Below are positions 11,615-23,763 of a stretch of DNA of 64,000 bases, one piece after another. The notes beneath the pieces were generated by a model that was given only the letters and a program-made list of their open reading frames with translations, made no database searches and was not told where the DNA came from. Numbering within the stretch: position 1 is the stretch's first letter; each line of letters begins with the position of its first letter. The position numbers and the translations under genes are program-made. This DNA is from Poa pratensis (taxonomy: Eukaryota > Streptophyta > Magnoliopsida > Poales > Poaceae): contig CAMZMU010000117.1 in NCBI GenBank assembly GCA_947311845.1, positions 77,958,451 to 78,022,450 of the forward strand. The letters are read 5' to 3'.

Positions 11615-12429
11615 GACAGAGAGCTAGCTCTTGTTTCTTCGAGGTTCCTAATAGCCTAATATGTACTAGCTTGGTTACTTGATTAGACCTTCCTTGGGTG
11701 ATCTGCCGGCAGTATTTGAAGCAACGCTTGTAGCAAGTGACTACGTGCATATAGATAGTGTTACCACTAATTAGCAACCGACAGGGGTATTGTCATCATT
11801 AATCTAAGCCTGGGCGGCCAGGTGGGTAAAACATCATATCAGCCTCCTCTTCCCACCCCCACTCTGCTGGTTGCTCTTACCCTTGGCTCCAGCAAACTTC
11901 CGGATGAGACGAAATCGTGAGCCTGCAAAACCCAAGCCCACGCTTAAACGGAACGCACGAGTCCAAGAAACAAAACCAACATATTAAATTATATGTAAAA
12001 ATATATGACATATGAATACATGCAACAACATCAAATTAAAACTTACTGGCACAGTAACACGTTGTAATTAACCAACGATAAACAATACTAATGCTACAAA
12101 GTACACAATAAGAACTTATTATGCTAAAACCGCCATCTTTTACAACCCCGTTCACTGCATCTCCTCCGAAGTCTTAGCAAAATCACAAGTGCAACAAAAG
12201 CAGAAACACGTGTAACTTGAAAACAAGTAGTGCACTCGAGACGTTTGATGGAGGAGGGGAGTGGTGGGATGGTGCTCTGCTTCAATCCGAGTAATCACAA
12301 TCATAAACATGTTCATAAAAATGTAAGACGGTAGAAATAAAATTTGTAAAATTCATAATAATTTCTAAATGTTGACGATATGACATTCTTTTTGTCTTTT
12401 CTCATAAGAAGTTGCTGTAAAAAAATACA
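11615..12429. other. Upstream region of the DUF936-type gene; nothing recognised
   Basis: This stretch lies 5' of the minus-strand gene. It is AT-rich from about 11980 and has no open frame with recognisable motifs. It should contain the promoter and perhaps a missing upstream exon, but no exon encoding a DUF936 N-terminal domain could be found by eye. Confidence 0.4.
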
Positions 12430-12775
12430 GTTTTGCTAATTCTCACTCGACTGAAAATTGAGTTAGAACTCACTCGACTCTAGAATCAATTAATAAATAG
12501 ATTTACATGTGATTCATGTGGTCAGTTAGTTGCAACTTGGATTTTCTCAATTACACATGTTTAACCCATAGGTTGTAACTAACTGAGATTTCGTAGGTAC
12601 ACGTGGAATTTACGTGAGTTACTTTTCTCAGTTATATATGGTTGGACATGTGTTACAACTGAGTCCCATTTAGAGGTGGGTTGCACATGAGTTTTCAACT
12701 TTCTCTATTGCACAATTGAAATTCAGTGCATGATCTAAGTGAGAGTTAAGTTAATTCTCACAACGGAAAAGTCAT
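12430..12775. mobile_element. Short non-autonomous element with 'AATTCTCA..CGACTGA' ends (MITE-like)
   Basis: The left end reads GTTTTGCTAATTCTCACTCG and continues with a second partial copy, AGTTAGAACTCACTCGACTC. The right end, AGTTAAGTTAATTCTCAC, matches it in inverted orientation. The same terminal sequence appears at 13117 and, inverted, at 31750-31807, so this is probably a deletion derivative of the same DNA-transposon family. A target-site duplication is not evident. Confidence 0.45.
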
Positions 12776-12789
12776 TTTGGCTACCGAAC

Positions 12790-13110
12790 TCTAGTGATCC
12801 CACGATTTTATAAATTCAAAAAAAAAAAAAGTTTCAAAATTCTAAAAAAAATCTCACATGTTGTCAACGATGTGTATTATAAGCGTGCTAAATCACAATG
12901 AGAAATGTTCCGTATTATGGGTTACACAAAAATGACAAAAGTTAAAATTTTAAAACTATACATCGTTCACTACACTCAGATCTGTATATTTGTCATTTTT
13001 GCGTAGCTCAAACTGTAAAGTACTTCGTATTGAAATTTTGCACGCTTGTAAAATATATCATTAATGATTTTTTTAGATCGTTTTAAGATTTTGAATGTAA
13101 TTTTTATACT
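12790..13110. mobile_element. Foldback MITE-like element (family shared with 39945 and 48918)
   Basis: The two halves are inverted copies of each other. The left half contains GGGTTACACAAAAATGACAA and the right half the complementary TTGTCATTTTTGCGTAGCTC. The outer arms pair through poly-A/T runs (TTTCAAAATTC against GATTTTGAATG). The same centre-symmetrical motif occurs in two better preserved elements later in the window. Borders are approximate. Confidence 0.45.
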
Positions 13111-13339
13111 TTTCTAAAAGGGTGTGGCTAGTGCTCAGTCGACTGAGAATTAAGTTAATTCTCAGTCGATTGAAGTCACATTCTACTATATATAATGGAT
13201 GGAAGAATCCCTGCCCTCTCCAGCTATCCACGTCGCACGCAATTCACAGCCGTCCGATCGCCGCGACGGACGGCCCGGATGCATCCATGTCGCCCCCAGA
13301 CGCGAAAACACTGTAGCAGGCCCATTTTAGACCAATAGG

Positions 13340-14350
13340 CACGCGACACGTCAGTCGGTACCCGGCCGGTCATCCCGCGCGCAGCCGGTTACCCCCGCGC
13401 ACGAACTTTGGCGCAACCTTCTTGCCAAAAACCCCCGCAAAGGACCAAAATGTAGTTTGCGGAAACATCGAGGACTTCCTTGCAAAAATTCGACCACTCT
13501 ATCCCCCACCTCTCTCCCCCGCGCCCGCCCGCCGCGTCGCCGCCGGCGCCGACGTCTCCCGCCGCCGCTCCAGCCCGCCCCGCACGCCGCCCCGTCTTCT
13601 TCGCATCCGGCCGCCAGGTTCGGAGCTACCTCCGGTCAATCTTGGACTCCTCTCGCCTTGACGACGACGGATTTGTGCTCCTATTGATCCGGCACTTCTC
13701 CTAGACTTTTTTTCCTGCTTCCCCTCGGTCTGATTCGGCCACTCCATGTAGGACGACGACCGCCGCCGCGGATCTTCGTCGCCCATCCATCTCTCCGGCG
13801 GCCGTGAGTGTCTCCGGCGGCCGTGAGTGTTGTGCCTCCCTCCAGCCTTCTGCCTCCGGCCGCCGTCGTTCTGCTCGCGGTTGACCTCCTGCGCGGGCTG
13901 CGGCCTGTCTTACGTCCCCATGTGCTTGCTCCCATCCATGTCGCCTCCGTTTATGGTGTGCCATCCGAGGATTTTCCTTCTGCTGCTCACAAGATTGTTT
14001 GCCGCTGCTGCTCCAGTCAGATCTGCTGGTGCTGGTCGTTTACTCCCTGATTCATTTATTACTGCTCCATATTGGGCTATTCTTACTGAATCTTCTTCTG
14101 TTGTCTCACCAGGACGCATTCAGATTAGACCATTTATTAGATCGGCCCTTAGCTCCTGTGGTTTCCCTGCTGTTGCTTCCTTTTGTTCTTTCTCCTCCTT
14201 CCCTGTTGTTTGCTTCTACGTTGGTTGTGCTCACGCCGGCCGAATACTGTTTATACATCCAGGTTCTACGTTGGTTGTTGGTTGTGCTCACGCCGGCCGA
14301 ATGGCTGTGTCGCCGCCGTGAGATTGGTCTGGGCAAGCGGACTGATGCAA
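13340..14350 (+). other. GC-rich promoter / 5' region of the captured gene in the Helitron
   Basis: The segment moves from CpG-rich, promoter-like DNA to a long C-rich run (13500-13600) and then coding-like sequence ending at GATGCAAG with a GTATAG donor (14349). A 28-base phrase around GTTGTGCTCACGCCGGCCGA is duplicated at 14222 and 14280. I could not settle a reading frame that enters the next exon in phase, so no CDS is called here. Confidence 0.35.
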
Positions 14351-14595
14351 GGTATAGGTACCCACGCCTTTACAAAAGTTCATCATAAACCATGAGTCGT
14401 CGCTCATTAGTCAATCTTATAAACAATTATCAAGTAAAAGGTTGTACAGCTACAAGGAAATTTGAAGTTCACCACAATTTGGATCATGAACCTTATATTC
14501 CGGTATTACTAGGTAGTATTTGTAGCTTTATTTTGTTTTTAAAAATCAGCGGCAAGCTTTCTACTTAACCTTGGTGAGTCTTTGTTCTTGAGCAG

Positions 14596-16914
14596 GAAGG
14601 CCTTCATTTGTGCCAACACCTACTGAACCTGCGTCTGGGTCATTTTCAAGGTCTTACGTTCAGGTAAGCGACCAATCAGGTCATACATAATTAACACATG
14701 TCTTCTCTTTTCCTAAAATTTGCCGGATTGACTATTTTAGACATGATTCAGAGTGTATGATGCACATTTCGTTGGACAGATTATGTGTATGTCATTTAGT
14801 ACTATACATTTGCATATAGTCCGCAAAGTAAGTAAACTGATTCTTTGTGTGAGAACCATAAGTACTCCACTGAACTCCCTCTTACTGTATTTTCCAGATT
14901 TTTGTACTTGATGCAGATGATGGTTGTAATTTATGGGTCTTATTGCTTTCATTTGAGAGGATCAGGTAGCACCCCCACTTCATTATGCTGCCTGCGGTGG
15001 AAATGCTGCATGTTATCAAGTATGTTCTGTTAGTCTGACAGCAATTTTGTTGTTTAAACGTTGTGTGATTGTCTCAACATCTGCTAAGCATGAACTGTTC
15101 AATGCAGCTTTTTATTGCTAGAGGAGCCAAACATGCTGAAAAATGCTAGTGGGTATGATTTTGCATTTCTGACACATACAAAGAACTGCTATTACTGTTG
15201 TCTTCATTATGATTTGATTAAGGAGTTGTCCATTTGCCTTATGCAGCTCGACCCCGTTAATGGTACCGCAGTCGTGGCATAGAAACTCCGTTGAAGAAAT
15301 TCTAAAAAATGAACCAGGGGATCAAATACGCACTCTTCTTTTGCCATATTTGTGCATCCCACTTATGAGTATAATGAGCATTGCCAGGTTAGTGTATTAG
15401 ATCTTGCGAAACTGAACTTTATCTTTTCCATTTGTTCTGCTCATGTGCAGATTGAGTTTTGAGGCCCGTGCATCATCGGCCTGGGATCATGTCTAATATC
15501 TAAAACAATAAAATCTGGTGTTAAATATAATGTATTCCATTTTCTGGTTCTTTAATTCTAATTCAAGTCTAGATTGCTCCTTTTTGTCCTTAATAAATCT
15601 GCATTGTTGTAATGTACACGTCTTACATTATTCTGCAAGTGCTCACTGAGCATATCATTTATGTTGACTTTTGTGGCTAATAGTTCACTACACATAAGTG
15701 AGAAGTATATGAATGCCTCTATGTCCTATACAGACACATTCAGGTGTTGTTGTTTCCTGAGAACTGAATTAATTATCTCATTTGGTCATCCCGCCGTTCT
15801 TGAATATTGTCCAACCGAAAGATGCAAAGTAGTTCCACAGCAGTAAATCATCATTGGTTACCTGCAGTTTCTTTTAGCGACCCGTGGAAGTGTGGCCGCT
15901 AGGTTCTGAATCCAGAAAATTGAATCTCCCTGCATCATTGAATTCAGTTCTTCGTTTTTCATTTTCTTCCCCGTTGTAGCTTAGCCGGGTCAACTTTGAT
16001 TACATAAACACTATGTAGGTTCCATGTGCTTAGGATATTTTCATTCCTTTTTAATTCTTAATAGTCTTTACTACAATTATTTTGTAGGACGTCGGCGGCG
16101 CGCCGGATTTGCCGCCGCCGTGCCGCGGCGATCTCCACCGCGTCCGTGACTTTCTAGCAGTTGTTTCAAACTTTTCCAGATAAGTTATTGTACATTGTTA
16201 GCAAAAATGCCACATCATCACCCTCTCATGGACCCATGCTCGATAAGATTTGTTGCTAACCAGGTTAATCGAAGATTTGAAACTGTGTGCAGCCTATTAC
16301 ATGAATCATGGATGAGCTATGTATAAGACAGAATCCCCGACGCTCCCCTGCCGCCGCTGGCGAAGGCCGCGATGGCGGCGGGCCTGAAGCCAAAAGCGGA
16401 GGGGCTGGTGGCTCAGGGTGGAAAGATCCGTTGGGGCGGCTGGGGCGGCACCGTCATATTTCCATTTACTTCTAAGCAAAGGAGTATATAATCTGAATTT
16501 ATGTATTAGAAATCCAGAAGATGCTTTGATGCTTTGTCGACACCAGCATGAATAGTTAAGTACTGCCAGGGTTCTCACTGCAATAATTATTGATGTTTGC
16601 TAGTGATGGTAATGTGCTGGATGTGAAGTATTTACAGGTGTGCGACTGTGTCAGTGGTTTGGGATTCTCACAGTTACAAGCTGGCAAAAGTTCCAAGTTT
16701 GGGTTTACGCTTGGATGTTTTGAGCTAGAATCATCCTATTAATGTAGGAAGTGTGAGGCACCCCCCATGACTTTTTGCATTCACCTTTTGACCTTCAGTA
16801 GTGGTTCTGCAACTAATGATTTGCTGATCTATTGGTTTGACTGGGAACAGGTGGGGTCCTCAGTTCGAGACGGCCACCTATAAGAATCGTCAGCGCCTTT
16901 ACCTATCAGAGCAG
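14596..16914 (+). CDS. Captured gene fragment in Helitron: five in-phase exons, product not recognised
   Basis: Candidate exons: 14596-14663, 14898-14965, 15108-15152, 15247-15387 and 16851-16914. Every exon is flanked by AG and GT. The phases agree through all four joins: the first exon starts with 2 bases of a split codon, and later exons join at phases 0, 2, 2 and 2. The joined frame is open. Readable pieces are 'PSFVPTPTEPASGSFSRSYV', 'IFVLDADDGCNLWVLLLSFE', 'VEEILKNEPGDQIRTLLLPY' and 'WGPQFETATYKNRQRLYLSE'. I do not recognise the family. Such phase agreement by chance is unlikely, so this is probably a piece of a real gene carried by the Helitron, on the same strand as the Helitron. More exons may lie between 15388 and 16850. 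Both ends are open. Confidence 0.4.
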
Positions 16915-17278
16915 GTGAGTGCTTCCACAATCAGTTTTTTAGCGTCCGCAACTGATTCTTAAGTTCTGTTACATAGACTACATATAAGGAAATAAACCAC
17001 ATAAAACCAAGATATTCAAGTCCTATCTTACAAGATTCGCGAGCTCCCTTAGTGGGCGACATTCACCAAATGCCTTCACAAGTGATGTGTCATAGGCTTC
17101 CTAGGATTCGTAAAGAAGCGCATTATCTGCCATCAGTTGTACATGCATGGATTATCAGTGTTTAAACATAGAAAATACAGGCTTAACAGGACCAAGTAAG
17201 CAACCTTCATTAAACAGAATAAATTTTAAACTACTATGTGAGATCCTCTATGCGGAAATCTGAAGAAAATGCAGTGAC

Positions 17279-17386
17279 CTGCGACCAGATAGGTGGATCT
17301 TCAGATGCCGGGCCATGGTTTTCTTCTTCACCATCCGTATCAACATCATGAACGACATGACCAAATTCAACACCAGGCGGAATTAT
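17279..17386 (-). pseudogene. Sucrose-phosphate synthase exon fragment (captured)
   Basis: On the minus strand an exon of 36 codons lies between ...TGCAG and GTCACT. It reads 'IIPPGVEFGHVVHDVDTDGE' and ends 'PASEDPPIWSQ'. This matches the stretch of plant sucrose-phosphate synthase just before the 'MRFFTNPRKP' block of the glycosyltransferase domain, and the exon borders look conserved. No other SPS exon is visible nearby, so it is an isolated captured piece opposite in strand to the Helitron. SPS joins UDP-glucose and fructose-6-phosphate in the cytosol; this fragment cannot encode an enzyme. Confidence 0.8.
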
Positions 17387-17624
17387 CTGCAATGCCAGGA
17401 ACAAGAAAATGATGGATGTCAAGGAATTGAAATAGATGATTGTGCAAACCACAGTCGGTGATAATTGCTTAAACGACATCATACGACCAAACGGATGGCG
17501 GCGCCGCCCATTCGCCACCTCGCGACGCCCCTAGGCCGATCCACGCGATCTTGGCCTCGCGCGCGTGCTCCCCTGCCGGAGCCGAGCTCGCCGTGTTCGC
17601 CATGGCCGCCGACCGCTGAATGTT

Positions 17625-18640
17625 TCAAAAAAAAAATTTACACGCGGGTCCTACATGTCATAGACTGTACAATTGAAACAAAAAAGATTAAAATTGTACA
17701 ATTGATAACTTCTGAACCGTAATTCCAAAAAAAACAAATGGTATGTCAAAAATTTGCAAATTTAACAAATTTCTACAATTTGCACACAAAAGTTGCACCA
17801 AGAAAACAGTGCCCACAAAATAATGCATACCAACATTTTGAAAGTTTCCGAAAAATGCGAAATTTCAAAAAGCAAGAAGATTTAGAATTGAATAAAATTC
17901 CGAACTTTGCATTTTACAGTTCAGAATCATGCAAAAAAATACTCTACGATTTCTAAAAAATGAAAAAAAAAAACACCGGGGTACAGGAAAATATGTATTT
18001 AATTATACGGTTCAAAATAATGGAAAATTTTATCAAATTCCCTAACCTTTAACATTTATGCAAAACTTTACAGCCAAAATATGCACACAAAAAAAATATG
18101 CACACAGTAATTGAAACAAATATGTCAAATAACTTGGAATTTACCGACTTTACAACCTTTCCACACAAAGGTTTCACCAGTAACCACACTGTGCACATCT
18201 ATAAAATTAAGGAATTTTTTATGCCTAACTAATAAATGGCCATATTTTTGAAGACCTGTTGAATTAACTAATTTCCAAACAGTATTATTCACTCTAACAT
18301 GCAAAAAAATTAACTCATCTGCGATAACTTCCAGCCGATACTAATTACCGCAGCAGACAAACTAGCGTGAAGGTTATTCTTTTTCAAAACATTTTTAGAT
18401 GGGGAAACAAACACATTTAAACATTTCAAATTGTCAAACAAATGGAAATACTCCAAAATATACCGACATACTCATAAATACAAACAATTGCTACCTATTT
18501 ACGTAAAACTAAAACCGTACTTAATCATTTCAATTCGGGGGGATATTTGCGTGCAACCTAAATAAACTCTCTCCAGATAGGGCTTACAAATTTATTTAAA
18601 ATGCGAACATATTTGACAAATTTGCCAAGTACACAAACAG
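17625..18640. other. AT-rich 3' region of the Helitron
   Basis: Strongly A-rich sequence (many AAAAAA and ACAAAT runs) with no gene. It fills the space between the captured SPS exon and the terminal hairpin, as is common in grass Helitrons. Confidence 0.55.
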
Positions 18641-18647
18641 CCCACGG

Positions 18648-18677
18648 GCGCGGCAAAAGCCGCGCTTAATCCCCTAG
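18648..18677 (+). other. Helitron 3' terminal hairpin and CTAG end
   Basis: A 7-bp GC stem with AAAA loop is followed by TTAATCCCCTAG and then a host T. This is the rolling-circle termination signal of Helitrons. Confidence 0.85.
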
Positions 18678-18961
18678 TGTATTTATATGGAGCGATTTGC
18701 TTTGTATGTACCGGCGATCCATCGATTAACAGACACGGTCGTTGTTTGATGAACGAAGGAGCTGGGCTGGACCGTCTCAGTTCGGCCCATTGCCTTTTTT
18801 TTCCCGTTTGCTATGTCTTTTTAGTTTATATATGGGTTTTTTCCTCACAATTTTTTCTTGCTTACACAAACATACGAGGACACTTGATAATCAAGATACA
18901 ATTCTATTGAAAATGTACGGACTGAGAGACACACCATTAACTACTATCCTCTCATCAGTGT

Positions 18962-19046
18962 ATGGATTAACAAACTGTCTTTTGATCGTTGGCTGATTCA
19001 TTAAATGGATTAACAAACTGTCTTTTGATCGTTGGCTGATTCATTA
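18962..19046. repeat. Two-copy 42-bp direct tandem duplication
   Basis: A 42-bp unit beginning ATGGATTAACAAACTGTC and ending GGCTGATTCATTAA occurs at 18962 and again at 19004, essentially identical. It is probably a slippage or repair duplication. Confidence 0.85.
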
Positions 19047-19255
19047 AAAATAGTACCGCTGCATGTTGCATGTACGAGTTTCGCTCAGCAAAAAAAAAAA
19101 AATCAACAGCCATGCATGTGTACTAGATACATGTACGCTTTTTTTTAATGACTGTGTGTGACATGTGGTACTTGTTTTGCTAGGCGGCCTATCGTTGTCG
19201 TTGTGCCGACCCCATCTATGTCGTCTCGTCAAGAATCCACTTCCAAATGAAAATA

Positions 19256-19665
19256 ATCTCAGTTGCGACCTGACTTGCAACTGGGAAAGACCTCACTTGC
19301 AACTGGATGAAAAATCTAAATTGCAATCCGACTTGAAACTAGGGAAAAATCAGTTGTGGCCCAGCTTGCAACTAGAAAGACTCTCAATTGCAAGCCGACT
19401 TGCAACTAGGAAAAAACTCAGTTGCAACCCGATTTGCAACTAGAAAAAACTCAGTTGCAATCCACTTCCAACTGGAAAAAATCTCAGTTGCGACCTGACT
19501 TGCAACTAGGAAAAACTCAGTTGCGACGTCACTTGCAACCGGATGAAAAATCTAAATTGCAACCCGACTTGAAACTAGGGAAAACTCAGTTGCAGCCCAG
19601 CTTGCAACTAGAAAGATTCTCAATTGCAAGCCGACTTGCAACTAGGAAAAAACTCAGTTGCAACC
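19256..19665. repeat. TTGCAAC-type repeat array, left part
   Basis: Short units of the form CTCAGTTGCAACCCGACTTG and CAACTAGGAAAAA follow one another about every 34-36 bases. They are grouped into a higher-order unit of about 235 bp: the phrase AATCTAAATTGCAA at 19313 recurs at 19548 with the same neighbours. The array is interrupted at 19666 by the LTR retrotransposon and resumes at 30167. Confidence 0.85.
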
Positions 19666-21027
19666 TGATACCCACAAGTATAGGGGATCGCTGAAGTCTT
19701 CGTTGGGAAGTATTACCCAAATTTATAGTTCGACTCGATGGGAACACAAGAATATCAATAAGACCTTGGCAATTGAGGCGTCACTCTCAACCACACCTGT
19801 ATATCAATAACTTGCAGCAGTAATAGTGATGGCAGTAGTATGATTCAAGTAACAAGCAGAACAGTAGCAGTGAACAAGTGTTTCCCAGTTTTCACCGGAA
19901 AAGTGAAAGTGTAACTCAGAGATTTAAAACGTAGGCATGAGGTGATAGCGGGGTGTTGCAAGAATGAGATTGATCATATAATAAGAAACAAATAACAATG
20001 GGACCTATCTCTAACTCCGATATATGTAGGTATGTGTTCCATATTTAGTTGTGCGTACTAACCAAGAGAATTTGCACAACATCTATTGTCCAACCTGCCC
20101 ATTTCACCGGGGCCAACTTGGAACTACAGGTAATTAAGGTCTACCCTTTCGAATAGACCGGAACAATGCATTAACACTTCATGAACACATAGAATCCTCA
20201 AACTAAAACATCTCCCCCTTGTTTTCCCTATATGTCACGTTTAGGGTTCGCAGGTTCAACATAATAGCAGGTGATACACTTTGCAGATAAATACCAAACT
20301 CAAATATATGATGGGGCAATATAAGTTCAGTACTGAAATCATGCCACTCGGGCCCTAGTAGCAAGCATTAAACATAGCAAGAGTGCATCAACACAATACA
20401 AAAGTATCCTCAAGATAAAACCCTAAAATCCCGAACAACGGGTAGCATTACATGATCAATCTCATCCAATCCCCATCCACCTCACATGCCTACAGCGGAC
20501 TACTCACACATGGTGATGGAGAGGGAGCTCATGGTCGATGGAGATGAAGGCGGTGAAGATGGCGGTGAAGACGGTCTCCGGATCCCTCCACCGGAGGAGA
20601 AATCCTGGATCAATCTGTCCCCGAAACGAAGATCGTGATGGTGGCGGCGTTCTGTTTCGCGAAAGCTCCTCTCCTCCTAGGGCAAGCACTTTTTCGTATA
20701 TATGAGGGGGTACGTCGAAGACCGAAGGCGAGGCGGCGCCCGAGGCCCATTTGGGCTGGGCCCACGCGGCCAGGTACAGGGGCCGCGTGGGACCCACCCA
20801 TTTGGCCCTCGAGCGCTTCCTCGTGTCCATCTTTTGTCCATTGTCCTCCTTTTCCATAAAAATTGACGTGGTAATTTTCCCCGATTTTATTTCCTGCAGA
20901 AATAGCCAGAAAAGAGACTTTGCTAAAAACAGCGTCAGATTCAGCAGTTTTATTCAAATATGGGAAGATTCCGGAGCAAATTATGAGGCAAAGTGCTTGG
21001 AAAAGTAGATGCATTTTGGATGCATCA
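19666..21027 (-). repeat. LTR copy 1 (3' LTR in element orientation)
   Basis: Plus strand begins TGATACCCACAAGTATAG and ends TTTTGGATGCATCA. It is preceded by CAACC and followed by the PPT. It differs from copy 2 by only a few visible changes, for example GTGAAGATGG against GTGAGATGG near 20555 and one extra C near 20850. Confidence 0.9.
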
Positions 21028-21042
21028 GCTCCCCCAAGCTTA
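21028..21042 (-). promoter_or_regulatory. Polypurine tract
   Basis: On the minus strand AAGCTTGGGGGAGC abuts the TG of the 3' LTR, the standard position for priming plus-strand DNA. The same PPT-LTR junction occurs again at 28704. A second PPT-like string, ACTCCCCCAAGCTTG on the plus strand, lies at about 22677. Confidence 0.8.
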
Positions 21043-22699
21043 GCTCGTTGTTTGTCCTCGAACAACTCAAACGTAGTGCAGAAGCGATAAAAGACTTTGA
21101 CAAGAACTTTGCATTGCATATGTAACACAATTTAATATCAACAAGCATTCAAAGCATAGCTTCAACAACAAATGATAAGATGCTAGCAAAGGTATATCTA
21201 ATCAATGTTAAAGCATTTATATTTGTTGCAAGAGAGATAATGTAGTGTCAATACTTGGATGAGTTTGCTCAACTGTAGAAATAAACAAAGGTTCTTACAT
21301 CGCTAATGATTGAATCATGACAAGACTTTTGAGGTCTTTTGATTCTTTCTTTTGTTACCTGGTGAAATCATTGTGCTTACAACCTTGCTCTTAGTTTTAG
21401 CAAACCATTTGATATTACTGAATATGACTCATATGCTTGACCGACTAATGGTTGAAAACCTCATGCCCCGTGAATACGAGTACCTACACCATGGCTACTC
21501 AACTTGGGTCACTAGCAAGTTCGAAATTTTCAGTCATTGCAAGTAATAAAAGCGTCATCAAGAGCGTCAACTGGGGTACCTCTTGTCCCAGGACATGGAC
21601 AAGCCCATGTCCAAACAACAAGACAAACAGACAATGAACAATCTCAGCACTCTTTTATTTACCATTTGCATAGCTTTTTATTATGAAGTGCATCACTGAA
21701 TGTCCACCATGGTGCGCTGTAAATTTCCACCATGAATGATGCATGGCTTAAGTTGGCGGCCCAGGCGTCTCTCTAGCCAATTATTCTTACTCATCAAACT
21801 TGCTAAGTTTCCGCTTTCATTTCGCACATGATAAGCATCCATAAACAAAAGTACATGATATCAACTGAATATATTTTAGTGCAATGTTGAAAGCTTTACA
21901 TGTGTCAGCACATTTCAGCTAACTCCCAACCACTAAACCTGTCAAGCATACAACTTCATGTTTATTATTTGAAAATTATTTTACTTTCTATTGGTTGGCA
22001 AGTTTAGTAAGCACAATGGGATGCGTAGACCTTTGTTTAGAGCTACAATTATTCAATCCACAACCAAGTATTGTCACTAAATAAAATTTCACTTGCATCA
22101 TCATATAACATACTAGAACATGGAGAAGATAAACATTTGCTACCATTTCTCTAGATGTTGAAGAAACTATGATGTGCTCACTTGCTGTTATTAAAGAGTC
22201 CACATAAGCATGGCAAAGGTGTCATACCTTTCATCCACTTCATGCACATCAACTTATCATCGTTGTTCTCCTCTCCCAACTTGAACTGCACAATAAAAAC
22301 TCAAATCTGCCAGAAAATGTCACTGCATACAGTACTGTTTTTACCCTACCTAGACACCTCAGAAAAATCTCATATTTTACGTGTGTGTAGGTTATGATGT
22401 GTTGCAGCAGTGGTTAAAATTTCAGCTCAATCGGAGTTACAGAGAAAAAATGAAAAATAAAACAGCGAGCAGATTTCAGCAATTTCTGCACCTCCGTTTT
22501 TGCGTTTGTTTCAAGAAAACGAAAATATTTTTGTTATTTTTCGTTCTAAGAAACAAAAGACAAACAACCAGAAGTAAAAGAAACAAATAAAATCTTTTTG
22601 TGTTTTTGCGTTTTCAAGAAACTTATCATAGCAATATAACGGTGATATAAAACAATGAATGGAGAGTAAGAGAAGTACTCCCCCAAGCTTGCGATCAAG

Positions 22700-23763
22700 C
22701 TAGTATCCTGGGTAGTTGCCGTATCCACTTCCACTTCCAGGGTAGTAACTATATGGGTAGCCTTGCATGCTTGGGTACAGGGGCTCCGCCTGAGGTATGT
22801 ACCCCTGTGTCTCTGGAGCTTGTGGCTCCTCCTGAGGCGGCGCCTCTTCCACTATCCATTTTCCGGTACTCCTGTCAAAAAGATCAGTACGGGGGAGCCT
22901 AATGGACACTCGCTGCCCACTAGTGCTCAAATAGTTATACAGATAATGTCCCCATACAACGTACTTATATCCATGCGAGTAGTCAAAGCAAAATCAAGTA
23001 ATTTGGACTCTGCACTAGAGTACCCATGTTATCACCATATCCTCTCTCGTTTTTAATGTAATTGTACACCATAGTAGCAATAGCACCAGCATAAATAGGA
23101 GTTTGATCAGTAATATTTCTACTCACAGCAGTATGCAAAGATCTAGCAAGTATGACTCCCAAGTTATATTCACACGGTGTATTTTCTTTTGCACATTTTA
23201 GTAGATAAACCATTGGTCCAGTGCAAGCAGAATTGTTATCCCTAGCAAGAAATCCTCTTGCAAGAAACAACGCAAAATATCTCAAACTTGGGTGCTGTAT
23301 ATGAGTAAATTTACCCCTATTTAATCTATCACGAGAGTTTACAGATATAGTATGCCAAAACTCAACAAGCTCATGGTTGGTATCAGCACGAGTTTCACTC
23401 CAACTCCCTGAATTTTCTACACCAATAGCATTGCAAAATTCCCTAGAGACATAACAAGGCGCTCACCTCTCATAGTAAATTTGCAAACAAAGGTAAGAGG
23501 GGTGCCTTACTTCTCTTCCTGTGCTTTTGGGGCTCCGGGCCCTCAAATCTGAAGGTAGAGAGGAATTCCCGCGAGAGTTCTTCATATGTATCTTGGGGGT
23601 TCTGGGAGAACCTAAGCAAGCCAGTTGTAGTGACGAAGGTGTCGAAGTCCTCTTTGATCCCCCACTGTTCAAGAACATAGGGATCTTGCCATCTTGTTGT
23701 ATGTATTTTCAGCTTCTCCCCTACAAAGAATGCATCATCCTCCCACAGTGGTCGTCATCATAA
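22700..23763 (-). pseudogene. Second ORF of the Athila-like element (plant transposon protein domain), broken
   Basis: Three neighbouring minus-strand frames read like one decayed protein. An N-terminal part lies at about 23740-23510 ('YEELSREFLSTFRFEG'), a middle part at 23285-22983 ('FALFLARGFLARDNN', 'IYAGAIATMVYNYI') and a Pro/Gln/Tyr-rich tail at 22930-22700. The middle resembles the 'putative plant transposon protein' domain found downstream of pol in Athila elements. Two frame changes prevent a single product. Function unknown. Confidence 0.5.

Larger units (their letters stand above)
13182..18677 (+). mobile_element. Non-autonomous, gene-capturing Helitron
   Basis: The 3' end is textbook. 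A perfect 7-bp stem GCGCGGC-AAAA-GCCGCGC (18648-18665) is followed by 12 bases ending in CTAG (18677), and the next host base is T. The 5' end is placed at TCTACTATATATAATGG (13182), which fits the TC start and AT-rich beginning of grass Helitrons. The preceding host base is T rather than the expected A, so the exact 5' base is uncertain. There is no Rep/helicase frame. Inside are a GC-rich promoter-like and first-exon-like region (about 13340-14350), five in-phase exons on the plus strand, an exon of sucrose-phosphate synthase on the minus strand and a 1-kb AT-rich 3' region. This is the usual make-up of a Helitron carrying captured gene pieces. Confidence 0.75.

Noticed and set aside
11229..11777. 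182-codon minus-strand frame upstream of and overlapping DUF936-type exon 1
   Set aside because: It is out of frame with the exon that splices in phase to the DUF936 motifs; no domain.
20504..21128. Open frames repeated at 20504, 28179 and 29669
   Set aside because: They are the same LTR sequence read three times; not genes.
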